NCBI GenBank assembly: GCA_907165275.2
Contig: OU015650.1
Span: forward strand, 1,642,001 to 1,706,000
DNA length: 64,000 nt
Direction of reading: 5' to 3'
From: Zygaena filipendulae
Taxonomy: Eukaryota > Arthropoda > Insecta > Lepidoptera > Zygaenidae
The notes beneath the pieces are model-generated. The model searched no databases and had not been told where the DNA came from. It saw nothing but the letters and a program-made list of their open reading frames with translations. The translations under genes were made by a program, and so were the position numbers. The stretch's first letter is position 1. Every line of letters begins with the position of its first letter. Positions 1-10,481 of this stretch are shown here, piece after piece.

Positions 1-1276
1 CTTACGGTATAAAGGGCAATGCCCGCCGATTGCTTAGGTCCTTCTTGGAAAATCGCCAGCAGTTGGTGGAGATCACTTCGAGCGGTCAAAAGTACAGATC
101 TCAGGCTGGGAACGTCACTGTCGGAATTCCGCAGGGCTCATCGCTGGGAAATATACTATTTTTGACAATTATTAATGACTTAGCAAATTTTATTAGGGAT
201 GGTTTAGTGGTGCTATTCGCCGATGACACCACAGTCATAGTATGCGCACGGACATACGAAGACCTTAATGTCAAAATAAATGTCACCTTTGAGCGTCTAC
301 AGACATGGTTCACGACGAATGGTCTTATATTAAATCCATCTAAATCTAATTTAATTCTTTTCACGGCCACGGGGGTTGAGAAACCTCTCAGTATAACCAA
401 CCCAGTACCTGTATGCCAGTCGTGCAGGTTTCTTGGCTTCACACTCGATAGTAACATCAACTGGAAAACGCACATACAACATCTTTGTGATAAGCTCGGT
501 GGTGCTGCATATGCTCTGCGTAAGCTGCGCCCCTTAGTCTCTAGTGCCGTACTGAGGCAAACGTACTTTGCGCATTTCCAGTTGCTGATGTCGTATGGTA
601 TAATGCTGTGGGGGAACTCGACTGATTCTGGCCGTGTCTTTGTATTACAAAAACGCGCGATTCGAATTCTCGCCGGTGTAAAGCCACGACAAACTTGTAG
701 GTCAGTTTTTGTGCAACACGGCGTGATGACAATGACCGGTCTGTATCTGTTCGAGGTGATATCGTATGTCCGTCGCAACATCGATAGGTTTGGTCGTCGA
801 ATGTGCGGGGGGCGATCGTTTAGGAACATGGGGCGGCTCGCCAGTGTTCCTCACCGGACAAAACTTGCTGAAAAAAACCCGCGTGTGATTGGTCCGAGTT
901 ATTACGAGCGGCTACCCGCAGATCTGAGGAACGTGACTGATGACGAAACGTTTTATCGCCGATTAAAGAATCTTTTGTTAGAAAATGAATTTTATTCGGT
1001 AAACGAATTTATTAATTTTTTGACATTGTGAGTCCTACATTATGTAGCTTTATTTCTTTTCTTTTTTTTATATATTCCATTTATTTTGACATTATTTTAT
1101 TTTATTTTTTGTTTTAATTGACATTGTTTGACATTTATGACATTATGTATACGTAATTGTGTAATTCTCTTGTATTTGAATTTAAATCTTTGACGATCAC
1201 TTTATCCTTTGACATATTATAATTAAATGTAATTATGAATTTGATAATGTGAAATAAATGAATCTAATCTAATCTA
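1..1276 (+). mobile_element. 3' part of a Jockey/CR1-group non-LTR retrotransposon
   Basis: The element enters from the left edge, so its 5' part lies outside the window. It comprises the end of the reverse transcriptase ORF (to 1031), about 230 bp of AT-rich 3' UTR, and a tail of repeated AATCT units at about 1259-1279. A short simple-repeat tail rather than a long poly-A is usual for several insect LINE clades. The right flank is unrelated AT-rich sequence. The target duplication cannot be checked because the 5' end is missing. Confidence 0.85.
3..1031 (+). CDS. LINE reverse transcriptase, C-terminal part (partial)
   Basis: The frame is open to the window edge, so the apparent start near position 30 is not a real start. 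Visible reverse transcriptase motifs are GIPQGSSLG at about positions 123-150 and the catalytic FADDTT at about 217-235. A thumb-like segment FLGFTLDSNINW follows, then the LLMSYGIMLWG and LQKRAIRILAG blocks typical of Jockey/CR1-type LINE C-termini. In the enzyme family this region copies element RNA into DNA at a nicked target. The frame shows no internal stop, so the copy is relatively young. The N-terminal endonuclease is not in the window. The exact clade is uncertain; Daphne-like or Jockey-like are the best guesses. Confidence 0.85.
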   Translation, partial: YGIKGNARRLLRSFLENRQQLVEITSSGQKYRSQAGNVTVGIPQGSSLGNILFLTIINDLANFIRDGLVVLFADDTTVIVCARTYEDLNVKINVTFERLQTWFTTNGLILNPSKSNLILFTATGVEKPLSITNPVPVCQSCRFLGFTLDSNINWKTHIQHLCDKLGGAAYALRKLRPLVSSAVLRQTYFAHFQLLMSYGIMLWGNSTDSGRVFVLQKRAIRILAGVKPRQTCRSVFVQHGVMTMTGLYLFEVISYVRRNIDRFGRRMCGGRSFRNMGRLASVPHRTKLAEKNPRVIGPSYYERLPADLRNVTDDETFYRRLKNLLLENEFYSVNEFINFLTL

Positions 1277-1544
1277 ATCTATCGAGATATACCTACCTGA
1301 TATATAGGTGTACAAACGCGGCCAGTTTATATTTTACGTATATTATGTAAATCTAGTATGGATTTAATTGTATTACGGCTTGTTCGTAAATGCTATAATA
1401 GAGTCTTGCTTCACCCCGGCTCGGGGCTCATTCGTATTCAAACCCAACGCAAACAGATCCGGTCGGATTCTGCACCTTAATGCACCTAAACCGTTGCGCT
1501 AATTGTTCCCAACTCAGCACCACAACGTGACGGCATGAATTTGG

Positions 1545-1785
1545 ACTAGCTGCTCCCGCGGTTTCACCCGCATTCCAGGTTTCGAGATAAGTACCTTATG
1601 TTCTTTTCTATACCCCTGTCAACATGTACGCAAAATTTTATGATGATCAATTGAGTAGGTAGGTACCTACTTAAGGGGTGCAAGTGTAACAAACAAATAC
1701 ACAAACGATAGATTTTTTTATTCTGCAATTCCCACAGGAACTCGAAATTACCGCGGGAAAAACCCCGAGGAACAGTTAGTGTTTT
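1545..1785 (-). mobile_element. Helitron-like fragment, with a second degenerate end
   Basis: Minus strand reads toward CTAG at 1545-1549 with a GC hairpin next to it (CCGCGG core, degraded). The body contains the family segments for 'tatgatgatc' and 'gtaacaaacaaa'. The 5' end is not recognisable. A degenerate 3' end in the opposite orientation follows at about 1728-1780. Confidence 0.45.
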
Positions 1786-1826
1786 AATAAATAAGATAAT
1801 ACAAACGATGCTATCTTATTAATTTA

Positions 1827-2080
1827 CTAGCTGTGCCCCGCGGTTTCACCCGCGTGAATTTCGGAATTCCCGCAGGTACAATTTTTTTCTGAAATAAAAG
1901 TATCCTAAGTTACTCCTTATAACATCAGCTATCTGCTAGTGAAAGTCCCGTTAAAATTGATCTAGCCGTTTCAGAGATTAATCGGAACAAACAGACAGAC
2001 AAAAATACAAAAAAATATTTTTTTTATGTGTTAATTTGGAATTACAAACAGAACTTCAGTTTTATTTATATGTATATAGA
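1827..2080 (-). mobile_element. Helitron-like non-autonomous element, complete
   Basis: On the minus strand this 254-bp copy starts with TCTATATAC, ends in a CG-rich hairpin followed by CACAGCTAG, and is flanked by A on the 5' side and T on the 3' side. That is the Helitron pattern: 5' TC, 3' hairpin plus CTRR, insertion between A and T, no target duplication. It carries no coding capacity. It belongs to a subfamily with the internal segment AGCTGATGTTATAAGGAG, also seen at 46762-47131. Confidence 0.6.
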
Positions 2081-2384
2081 TGTAAGAAGCGAGATGTCCT
2101 GCTCAAAGCCGTAGAACCATCTTTAGCATACATAGATAACGATGAACAAATCAGAGTTGAATCTCTGGAAGAACAATAAAAACTTTTACTTCGGCACCAG
2201 TGGGCACGACACTAACGAGCTCGCGTGAGATTGACCAAACATAAAAACTCTGCGGGAAAATCTTATATTGTGTGAGAAATAAACAAAACTCCGCAAGTTG
2301 CAATATGTTTACCTACTGAAGAGCTCACTGTTTTTGGTTGGTAAAGTCTTGTGCCGATCATTTTAAAATCTGTACAATACATAA

Positions 2385-2602
2385 AAATTAATCGCTATTT
2401 CCCTTGGTCATGGCATCACGCGTGAACGGCTAGATCAATTTCGGTAATTCTTTTTTTGTTGTGTTTGTTATTGTAATGAGAAGGAGAAAAAAAGAAGTTA
2501 GGAGTTCCTTTCACTGCTCATTAGCTGGAGTAAATTAGGCCACTTTGGAGTTCCTATGGGAATTCCGAAACTTACGCGGGTGGAACCGCAGGGCACAGCT
2601 AG
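2385..2602 (+). mobile_element. Helitron-like non-autonomous element
   Basis: The 3' end shows the hairpin region ACGCGGGTGGAACCGC followed by ACAGCTAG and T. The body (CACGCGTGAACGGCTAG, then an AAGGAG-rich stretch) matches the copy at 22680-23045 in reverse. The 5' boundary is uncertain. Confidence 0.5.
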
Positions 2603-2649
2603 TTTTAAAGATGAGAAAACGGAATACTCTGTGTGGATATATTCATTTC

Positions 2650-2864
2650 ATTTGAATCAGCTAAAAGACGGACACCGGTCCTGCGCTTCCCGCGTCCAAT
2701 GGCGTAGCGTTCGACGGAGGCTACGAAGCATCTTTTTGTACCAAAAATCAGTGTACCAGTGTGTATTGCCAGTGGCAGTGATGGCTTATGGTACCAAGAC
2801 GTGGTCGCTCACTATGGGCCTCATAAGAAGCCTCAAGGTCACCCAAAGGGCGAATCAGAAATGA
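2650..2864 (+). pseudogene. RTE-like LINE reverse transcriptase fragment
   Basis: The frame ending at 2864 contains QCVLPVAVMAYGTKTWSL followed by TMGLIRSLKVTQRA. This is the well-known block just downstream of the palm in RTE-like endonuclease-reverse transcriptases, normally close to QCVLPVMTYGAETWSLT. Only about 40-60 residues are recognisable and the frame then stops, so this is a broken relic. It lies directly after a Helitron-like end at 2602. No catalytic YADD-type motif is present in the fragment. Confidence 0.65.
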
Positions 2865-3329
2865 GGAAATCTGCAGGCGAACCAAGGTTACCGACTTTGG
2901 ATACGGGATTAAAAGAAAAGATTTCGTCGTCGGTGAAAAATGAAGTGAAACTAAAATAAAAACTCACGCTTGTGCCTACGTTTTTCGTCTGTCAACTAAT
3001 AGAAGTATGAAAAAAAATATTTATGAATTCTCTCAGCAAAGGCTACATACGGTGGTAATACGTGTATGTTGATCCTCTCGCACAGATGGCAATGGTAAAG
3101 GTGAACTAATTCGAGTGGGAGAACTCCAGAGACTGTTAGTAAACAACAATTTGGCGATTCAAGTAGTTCTCTCCATTTGTTTCATTTAGGCTACGTGCCT
3201 ACGTGCTTACAAACTTATTTATGAATTGGTCAATTTCACTTTTACCTATAAAACATAAGTCGGAAAGGGGGCATCAAACTGCTAGCACATTGAAGTTTCA
3301 CTGATCACTGCGTAAATATTGTGTATTTT
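2865..3329. other. No gene or element recognised
   Basis: AT-rich sequence; nothing supported on either strand. Confidence 0.5.
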
Positions 3330-3995
3330 TATTTATTTATTTATTTATTAGCACACAAAACAGTTTACAACCGAAAATAAAATAAAAAATACATTCACAA
3401 AAGTAAATAAAGAGCTAGATTGTATACCAAGATATGCGTAAACATCAGAGTAAGGGCATATTGTAAAGTAGGTACTATAAAATACAAAAAAATCTATAAA
3501 AATATATACCTAAAATATGTAACAATATTTAATAAATATACAAAAATAAAACAAATAATATCATTTGTCGGAAAATAATGATAGGAATAGGAGAACTATA
3601 ATAAGGAATTGCACCAACATAGTTATAGATAATTACAGCATACCAGATATCCGTAGGGAACACGGAGCAGTGCCTGGGACTTGCGACCCAGGTGTAGGTT
3701 TAATGGGGCCCCTTTACAATGCATGAACGCTCACCTCCACTGCCCGTGCTCCCGACTTAAGCAAACCTCTGGAAACAACTAGATGACACAGCACACGTAA
3801 TCACTATTAGATTGATACGACACTATAACCGCACTGAACCGAACACAAAGTAACAATGAACCGTGGCTTACGCATACCCGCGTTTTATATCAAGTTCTAA
3901 CAAAGACGAGTCGGGCAATGGAGTGGAGCGGGGGAACGGACGACTATACGTCGGCGGGAAACGTTATTGATAACGAAACTACCCTCTCGCCGACA
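3330..3995 (-). other. Minus-strand retroposed unit or solo LTR with promoter-like 5' end
   Basis: On the minus strand this stretch runs from TGTCGGCGAGAGGG (near 3994) to an (AATA)n tail at about 3333-3350, about 660 bp with no coding capacity. The GC content in 3640-3990 is well above the flanks. A core-promoter-like arrangement is listed separately. It could be the 5' exon of a gene, a solo LTR (it begins TGT), or a retroposed transcript. No target duplication was identified. Confidence 0.35.
3735..3889 (-). promoter_or_regulatory. TATA box, initiator-like site and 5' splice-site-like motif
   Basis: On the minus strand TATAAAA occupies 3889-3883. An insect initiator-like TTCATTG places a possible start A at 3857, 32 nt after the first TATA base, which is the normal spacing. 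A second initiator-like TTCAGTG lies about 20 nt further on. At 3734-3729 the sequence GAG|GTGAGC fits a 5' splice site, so a 123-nt non-coding first exon (3857-3735) is possible. Inference only; LTR promoters can look the same. Confidence 0.35.
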
Positions 3996-4844
3996 CATTT
4001 ATACTACTCGTATTTTAGATAAACATTTCTTTCTCTATATTTTTGTTTCTATTTTTTTATTACATTGTGAAAGGTTATTTTGCTGTAGGTATCTATGCGA
4101 AGTTATTAATGATTAATTTAAGAGTAAAAAGCATAATTATTTTCGCTACCATTCACCAAGATAATGGACAAACTACCTATAACTGAATGTTACTAAAAAA
4201 AATTTGCAAAGATATTTATCGAAAACCAATCGATATTATCTAAATAATTAACGTCGACATTTTTATTGCCTTTCGGCTAGGTATCCCCTTGTCGACTAAT
4301 CTTTTGGAATTGGAATACTCTCTTGTATTTATTGACACAATATTATGCTTCAAAGATTTGGGCGAAGTTCGCAGAAAAGAGTTGGATGAGGGTGGTACTG
4401 GAGTGATCGTGCGTCGTGGAATTTCTGGAATGGCCCCGTCTAGCAATGGACATTTGATTGATATTCATTCATTTGTTTGAACGAGACGGATGACTAAACA
4501 CAGGCCGATCGACGCTATTTCCGAACGACATTACCAAAACGAAGCCGTGAAATGTCACGTATTTGTTTCTAGATTTCTTTTGGTCCGGACGCTCGTTCAA
4601 GTTCAGTCAAAGCTCAATTAAAACTGTCTTTTGAGTTGAATCGTCAATAATAGAGATAACGCGCTATTTCGGAGCGAATTCACCAAAGCATGACAAAAAT
4701 CAAACATACCATACGGTAACGTACGATAAGCCTATTTTGTATCACGCTAATTATTTGGATAATAACATACATATTTTCAACGCTTACATGTATTTTAGAA
4801 GATCCGTTATGGCTTTCCCGTTTACAGCTGTTAAAACAAAAATT
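3996..4844. other. No supported gene
   Basis: Contains short overlapping frames on both strands at 4240-4480 with slightly raised GC, but no recognisable family and no convincing splice sites. The rest is AT-rich. Confidence 0.4.
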
Positions 4845-5005
4845 CAGCTCTAGCGGTTTCACCCGCTATAAATTCGGAGTTACTACCGAATAGACGAATT
4901 TGACACAAAAGTTCCTTATAGCATAGGCATGAACTTTGGAAGGGTTTCCAGAATTGAAGTGGTAAAATCAAGTTCAAACTTTGTATGGAATACGCAGTAA
5001 AAATC
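4845..5005 (-). mobile_element. Helitron-like fragment, degenerate
   Basis: CTAGCGGTTTCACCCGC followed by an AATTCGGAGTT segment matches the 3' terminal region of the short Helitron-like family in reverse, but the 5' part is decayed. Confidence 0.4.
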
Positions 5006-5293
5006 GCAAGAATGAAGCCGTCGGCTAGTACTTACCGTATGTGTCTCTAATGGTCTGTGTTTGTTCTCGTAATGGACATAAAATGGATGCTACGTAGAAT
5101 TTAGAGTTGAATTTCTGTGGAATGAGGTAAATAAATGGCTTTATGTTTACTTTGAAAGAGAAAAGTTTTGTCGTTTCTCCAACATCGCAAAGAAAGGAAA
5201 CATTGATATAGCAACCATTCTAGAAGTATAGGTAAGTATTGTGTTCTAGATGATAGACGAGTGATTCCATTTGTAAAGTCAAAATATACATTA

Positions 5294-5497
5294 CTAGCTG
5301 TGCCTCGCGGTTTCACCCGCGGTAATTTCAGAATTACCGTGGGAATTCCGGGATAAAAAGTAAAAAAGTACCCTATGTCCTTCTCTGTACCCCTGATAAT
5401 GTGCATGCCAAATTTCATCCAAATCCGTTCAGCCGTTTTTGCGTGATTGAGTAATAAACATCCAAACATCCACACTTTCACATTTATAATATTAGTA
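5294..5497 (-). mobile_element. Helitron-like non-autonomous element, near complete
   Basis: On the minus strand it ends with the CCGCGGGTGAAACCGCG hairpin, GCACAGCTAG and then T. It begins near ACTAATATTATAAATGTG. The first bases (TCC in better copies) are altered. Just downstream, a stretch of about 28 bp (TATAATATTAGTACTTAATAC and following bases) recurs with a 42-bp period at 5487 and 5529, a small tandem duplication across the element edge. Confidence 0.55.
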
Positions 5498-5968
5498 CTT
5501 AATACATTTATTTATAATTTAAAATTTTATAATATTAGTACTTAATACATTTCTTATTCAGTATTAATAAAAAAATGTATTTAGTAGTTCTGCACCTTTA
5601 AGTTGTATGTATGTATTTATGTAATATATTTATTCACAAAAGGTTTTCACACTTTCATTTAGACCATGCCCCGCAAAACTCTTACGCAGTTTGACTGCAG
5701 GTAACTCGCTTTAAATAAACATAGCTTATAAATTATTAAACTAGGTTATCTTAAAACAATTAATTTACGTAAGTAAATGGTTACAACGTGCGTAAAAGTT
5801 GATAATGACCACCCTTTCTCAAAACGCCCACTTTCCTAAAACGGCTACTTGGTTTTTCCACAGTTTCTCCAAAATGTCTACTTTCCTAAAACTTCCACAT
5901 ATATGAAGTATTTTGTAAATCAAATGTTTGAGCTTATAATCATGCACATTTAAATTAAATTAGGTAAC

Positions 5969-6017
5969 CAGTTTTATTCTTACACTAGGTACTACCTATA
6001 GTGTAAGAATAAAACTG
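5969..6017. repeat. Perfect 19-bp inverted repeat (hairpin)
   Basis: CAGTTTTATTCTTACACTA at 5969-5987 is mirrored exactly at 5999-6017 with an 11-nt spacer that can itself pair GGTA with TACC. It is not part of a larger element that I can recognise. Confidence 0.8.
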
Positions 6018-6321
6018 AACAAAAATAATTTAAATTTTTACAATTTTAAATACTATCACCATATTATTTATGTCAAGACTAAGTTAACATAAATAGATAG
6101 GGTCCGCTACTAATGGACATTGCAAGAGTACTTAGCAGTTTGACCTATTTGGCACGGTTAGGTAGTGGATGTTTTGGTTCGTGAGTTTTAATCGTGGATT
6201 GATATTTGATTTATTTGATTCTGAAAATATCCAATTACATAGTTTTCGTTTACTAAGTAGTTCTTGTAAGTAGCCTTTGGGTTAATTAATTCGTAGTGTG
6301 ATACATTTATTATAAGAAGAA

Positions 6322-6947
6322 AATAGGGTACTTGCATGAAATTTATTATAAGAAATTGTGTCTATATTTAAAAAATAGAGCCTTATCCTTAAGCGTTATC
6401 GTGAAAGATTTACTAAAATATTTTCAATAGTTTCCAAAACATTCAACTTTTAATTTTGTGAAACGGAACGTTGAAACGAAACACCAACCACAGCCACGCT
6501 TGACACATGACGTCACTTTTATTTTTAAAGGAAACATTTACCTCTTTCAGAGAAGGCAAAAGAAACTAAGTGCACACAGTCAACGCATATTTTTTATTTT
6601 CTGAAGTTTATTACTTTAAAATGCTTCAGTAAGATGCATTTCGATTCTTTACTGGAACTTTTGGAAGTAGTTCAACCTTAATTTTGCTTTTGGATATTGA
6701 AGTTATCTGTCTGTCAGTGTCACATGACCCTGTCAATACGACAGTGACATTTCTATCACAGATTAATAAGGCGTAATTTTGAACAAGTGACGTCATTCCG
6801 CGTCTCGGCGGTAAAGTCTAAAGTAGGAACTTTCAAACGCTCTATTTAATTAATTTATGCATATATTTTTTTCTTTTTCTTGCTTTGTTTAAGTAGGCCA
6901 TATATCTTTAAAATGGACTGAAAAAAAATTCATGCAAGTACCCTATT
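6322..6947. mobile_element. 626-bp MITE with AATAGGGTACTTGCATGAA inverted ends
   Basis: AATAGGGTACTTGCATGAA at 6322 is mirrored as TTCATGCAAGTACCCTATT at 6929-6947. There is no coding capacity. The interior holds two TGACGTCA sites (6508-6515 and 6788-6795). The segment ATTTATTATAAGAA occurs just outside the left end (6305-6318) and again just inside it (6341-6354). A short palindrome made of the same termini lies at 41011-41044. The transposase superfamily is not assigned. Confidence 0.6.
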
Positions 6948-6953
6948 GTGAGT

Positions 6954-7146
6954 AATCAAGAAATTTAGAAGGCTTTTTAAATTAGTAATTTATAGTTTTG
7001 ATACCTATGGCGCAATTTTTTCTTGGCGCGTTGAGAGTCAAATTTTAGTGGGCAGCGGAAGTCATGTAGGCAACGGAATTAATACAGGTAACAGAAGTGA
7101 CACTGGCAACGGAAGTTTCGTATTCAATGGAAGTGGTACAGACAAC
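6954..7146 (+). other. Possible cryptic exon with six 18-bp (hexapeptide) units
   Basis: Six tandem 18-bp units run from 7051 to 7158. They are in one open frame and read as glycine/asparagine-rich hexapeptides: GSGSHV, GNGINT, GNRSDT, GNGSFV, FNGSGT, then DNG. The frame is open from about 6954 and has no ATG. Inside unit six the sequence AACG|GTGAGT (donor at 7147-7152) is a strong 5' splice site, and without splicing the frame stops a few codons later. A weak acceptor TTTATAG ends at 6995. It may be an exon of a repetitive protein or merely a minisatellite. No family was recognised. Confidence 0.3.
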
Positions 7147-7293
7147 GGTGAGTGACATAGGTCGATGCCTGTAAAATGCATGAATGCAAGTGACGAGCAA
7201 GAAATTGGTACTGTGTAAGTGTGTAGATATCGAGTTTGTGGCGTTACCTTATTTGAAAGAAGGGGGTTGATTTTCTAATAGTTTATCAGATTA

Positions 7294-7526
7294 TCTATAC
7301 ATATAAATGCTTTGTCCCGAATGATGGATCAACGCCCAGCCTGAACCGCTGATCGTAGAGACCTGAAACTTGGGGGGTGTGTCCTTTGTATGACTTAGGT
7401 ATTCGATAAGAAAGGATTTTGGAAAATTCCACCCCTAAGAGGGTGAAATGGGGATGAAAAGATTGTTTGGAACAATTCCGCGGAAACTTCAAAATTATCG
7501 CGGGTGAAACCGCGCGGGACAGCTAG
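7294..7526 (+). mobile_element. Helitron-like non-autonomous element, complete
   Basis: Begins TCTATACATATAAATGC after an A, and ends with TATCGCGGGTGAAACCGCG, GACAGCTAG and T. This 233-bp subfamily has the internal block CGCTGATCGTAGAGACC. A decayed relative lies near 42150-42330. Confidence 0.6.
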
Positions 7527-8063
7527 TATACTAATAAAATGATGAATTGAAAATTCAACCCCTAAGGGTTCACCCCCTGGGGGATATTACAAGCTTTTAT
7601 TTAATCGCGTCATAAAACACAACTAGTCCCTTGAGAAGATAAGTACAAAGTCAAACACTTAATGTTTTTAATACTAGCTTTCAAAGAACATGTAGGCGCA
7701 AAATTAATAGGTACAGGTACTAATTTTGGACCCGCCAGTACAATCTAAAATTAAAGGCTAAAGCGCACACGAGAGCTTAAGTGCCCTCTCAAAAGCACTA
7801 ACTCCGCTTTTATCATATAACTATGCCCGCGGCTTCGACCGTGCGATGTTTGTGCGTGATCAAAGTGTTATAAGTCTTAGCTCTTGCAGGATAGGTAAAT
7901 TGCAATGAAACAAAGATCAATTTCTTTGTTAGTCTGGAAGAGAGACAACTGCAAAATCTCTGTTCGATTCTGTTGAGTAATTTTCGAGAGAAACATCAAA
8001 CACAGGCAGACAGGCGGACCTACAGAGATATTTAAAATAGTAGTTTATAAGTTTATAAGTTAA
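7527..8063. other. No supported gene
   Basis: Includes a short fragment (GTGTTATAAGTCTTAGCTC) resembling decayed repeat; otherwise unassigned. Confidence 0.4.
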
Positions 8064-8284
8064 CTAGCTGTGCCCCGCGGTTTCACCCGCGTCTATTTCG
8101 GAGTACCCGCGGGAATTCTGGGATAAAAACTATCCTATCTTTTAAGTTGGACCATATTATTAATGGTTACAAAATTTTATTAAAATCCGTTCAGTAGTTT
8201 CCGAGTCCATCGCGGACAAACAACGTGACACGTGATTTATATATATTAAGATAAGATAAAATAAGATTAAGATAAGATAAGATA
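8064..8284 (-). mobile_element. Helitron-like element followed by an (AGATA)n tract
   Basis: Minus-strand 3' end has the CCGCGG hairpin, GCACAGCTAG and T at 8064. The 5' part TTAATATATATAAATCACG is at about 8254. A degenerate AGATAAGATAAAATA microsatellite follows at about 8250-8284. A B-box-like GGGTTCGACTCC at about 8292-8303 suggests a SINE remnant directly after it. Confidence 0.5.
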
Positions 8285-8303
8285 GGTGTCGTGGGTTCGA
8301 CTC

Positions 8304-9020
8304 CAGTGTCGAGTTTTAAACATTAAATGTGTCACAAATATTTGCGTTTACTCTAATTGTAATTGTTTAATAAATATAAGGATGTACATACGTATATTTA
8401 CAAACATATATTTACATAGTCATTCGTACCTAAGGTGGTTAGTGGTACCTATATCAGTCTGGCGACGAAACAAGGAAATGGTCTTACCGCAAATGGATCC
8501 TAATCTGACGCCGGTAGTTGAATGAATCCACTTATCGCTTTACGATCCAATATTTATTGACAGTCATATATTTGTCACACTTAAACGACACTTAGGTAAA
8601 GTTATTTAGTTATTCTAATTCAACATGAGGTATCTACAGTAGTGTTTACTTCAAGAATTAAAAGTTTCTTATTTTTTTTTTATTCACATATTTACAAAAA
8701 AGTATACTACCCATATAGTTAATATTATCACTTCGTCTAAATTGTCTTTTTAATATTAAAAAAATACATTTGCATTCCAATGTTTCTTTTATGCCAGTAA
8801 TAACAATGATTAACCAGATGACGGCTAGTAACTAAGTGTTTTGGTTTTGTTTTCCTTAGATAGATATGCGCTGATAAATGTGAAGATTCTTTTTCTTTAC
8901 GAAGGCTTTTTGAGAAATAATTATGACTGAATTGAATTATTTTGTTTCCGATGAGGTTTATTTTTAAATTGATTCGCGTGTTTGCGAGTGTTTTTTTTTT
9001 AATGGTTAGTTGTGTCATAG
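8304..9020. other. No supported gene
   Basis: AT-rich; frames at 8286-8525 (+) and 8737-9018 (-) show no features of coding sequence that I recognise. Confidence 0.4.
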
Positions 9021-9076
9021 ATGGCGTGTTCTCGGCGCGGCGGTCGCGCTTGCACTGAAACAGTGGGGTTCACCTC
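9021..9076 (+). other. Possible short first coding exon
   Basis: A small GC-rich island in AT-rich DNA begins with ATG at 9021 and reads MACSRRGGRACTETVGFTS, then a stop, unless it is spliced at C|GTAAGC (9077-9082). The ATG has G at +4 but T at -3. No downstream exon was identified and no similarity is recognised. It may be chance. Confidence 0.15.
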
Positions 9077-9082
9077 GTAAGC

Positions 9083-10475
9083 TTTCAGGATCGTGTGTAC
9101 AATGGCTACGTAGGTATCTATTGAGACAACTTTTATTTTTCATCTGCCACTAAGCACTTTATTTCGCCGCACATAAACGATTTGCATTTTCAATTTGAAT
9201 TTCAATACCAGCGCGGGTACAGGACTGGCTGACGGTCATACGTGTATTTCTTATTTGTATTCGTATGTTGGGGGCCTGGAAAAAAATATATAGCATATTT
9301 TTATATTCCATTTTGATGAATATTCTAATATTTACATCGAAATCCTTCGCTATCTAGAGTAGGTGTTTGACCAACGAGACGACATAGGAGCAGTCTAATC
9401 AAAGTCTAACGAAAAAGTTTGCTATTTTAGGGGTGAGGTAACAAAATATATTAAGTGTAGGTAATTAGGCCCCGTTATTGACAACATCAAGTACCTAGGT
9501 ATATACCTGACACAAATAATAAATAAATCTCACAGCATAGGTATAGGCCGTGCTCTTGTACCTACTTTTCTTCTAGGGAATGGTCCCTCAAGGGTGGCAT
9601 TTTCTGGGTAAGACTAAGTTAATGATTAATATCAAAAACTACTGAAAAATACTGATCAGTATTTGTTAATTTTACAGTAGAGTTTCTATTGTAAATATTT
9701 ATGAATAGAAGAGCGTATAAATAATCGCGAGATACAGTTCAATAAAAAAGGCGATAAAGTGGTTAGAGATTGCATCTGTTTGGAACATCACAGTAGTAAG
9801 ATAAAATGGGCACGAAATATATTTCATGTCTGTATAATTTGTACATTATCATCCATACGTATGTTCTGTTTGCATCGGACGCGCGGCCTCGAGCCTTCCT
9901 TCTCAGTGAGGCCAGGCTTAGTGATGTAATAAAGGACAACGAAGTAGTTTTATCTTTTAGTTGCGGAGTTAAACTATACACAGTACAAACATGATATTAA
10001 AATAATAATACTTGGCATTTAAAACAGTATTATTTATACAGAAGTTCACTGTCGGATGAAGTCTGTATCGACTCTACCATAGAGAAAGGTGGGCTCTACA
10101 ATATCTACTCTATCTATGTTATATTCCGTTATTAATAGGTATATACCTATACTTCGTCTATGACATCGTTCATAATATTGGCTACACAAAATATTCCCGA
10201 AGATTACAATCCATGCCCAGTTATTAAAATATATAGGTAAGCACAATAATAATTTATCATACAAATGAACATCATCCACTGTATAGATTCAAGTCCAATA
10301 CGCGAGCTGTTCTTAATTAGATTTCCTTTTTGCTTTTTATCAATAGGTACAAATACTTTATTCAGCGAATGATAAATTTATAGGGTTTTCGACTGAGGTT
10401 GTGCAAAACCAAAAGTTAAAAAATCAAATGAAATAGATAAAACGAGTCTGCTTATCATCGGATTTATATCTACGT
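9083..10475. other. No supported gene
   Basis: AT-rich DNA with several TACCTA tracts. The overlapping frames at 9763-9994 contain a slightly GC-rich stretch (GCATCGGACGCGCGGCC) but nothing recognisable. Confidence 0.4.
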
Positions 10476-10481
10476 ACTTAC

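Noticed and set aside
101..829. 242-codon frame on the minus strand
   Set aside because: It is the complement of the LINE reverse transcriptase frame, which has clear motifs.
4240..4480. Overlapping frames on both strands with moderate GC
   Set aside because: No family, no splice sites and no extension on either side; kept only as unassigned sequence.
5101..5481. 126-codon minus frame
   Set aside because: About half of it is translated Helitron-like repeat; the same residues recur at 16230-16433 and 62722-62931 for the same reason.
8286..8310. tRNA gene suggested by GGGTTCGACTCC
   Set aside because: Only a B box is present; no acceptor or D stem could be folded, so it is at most a SINE relic.
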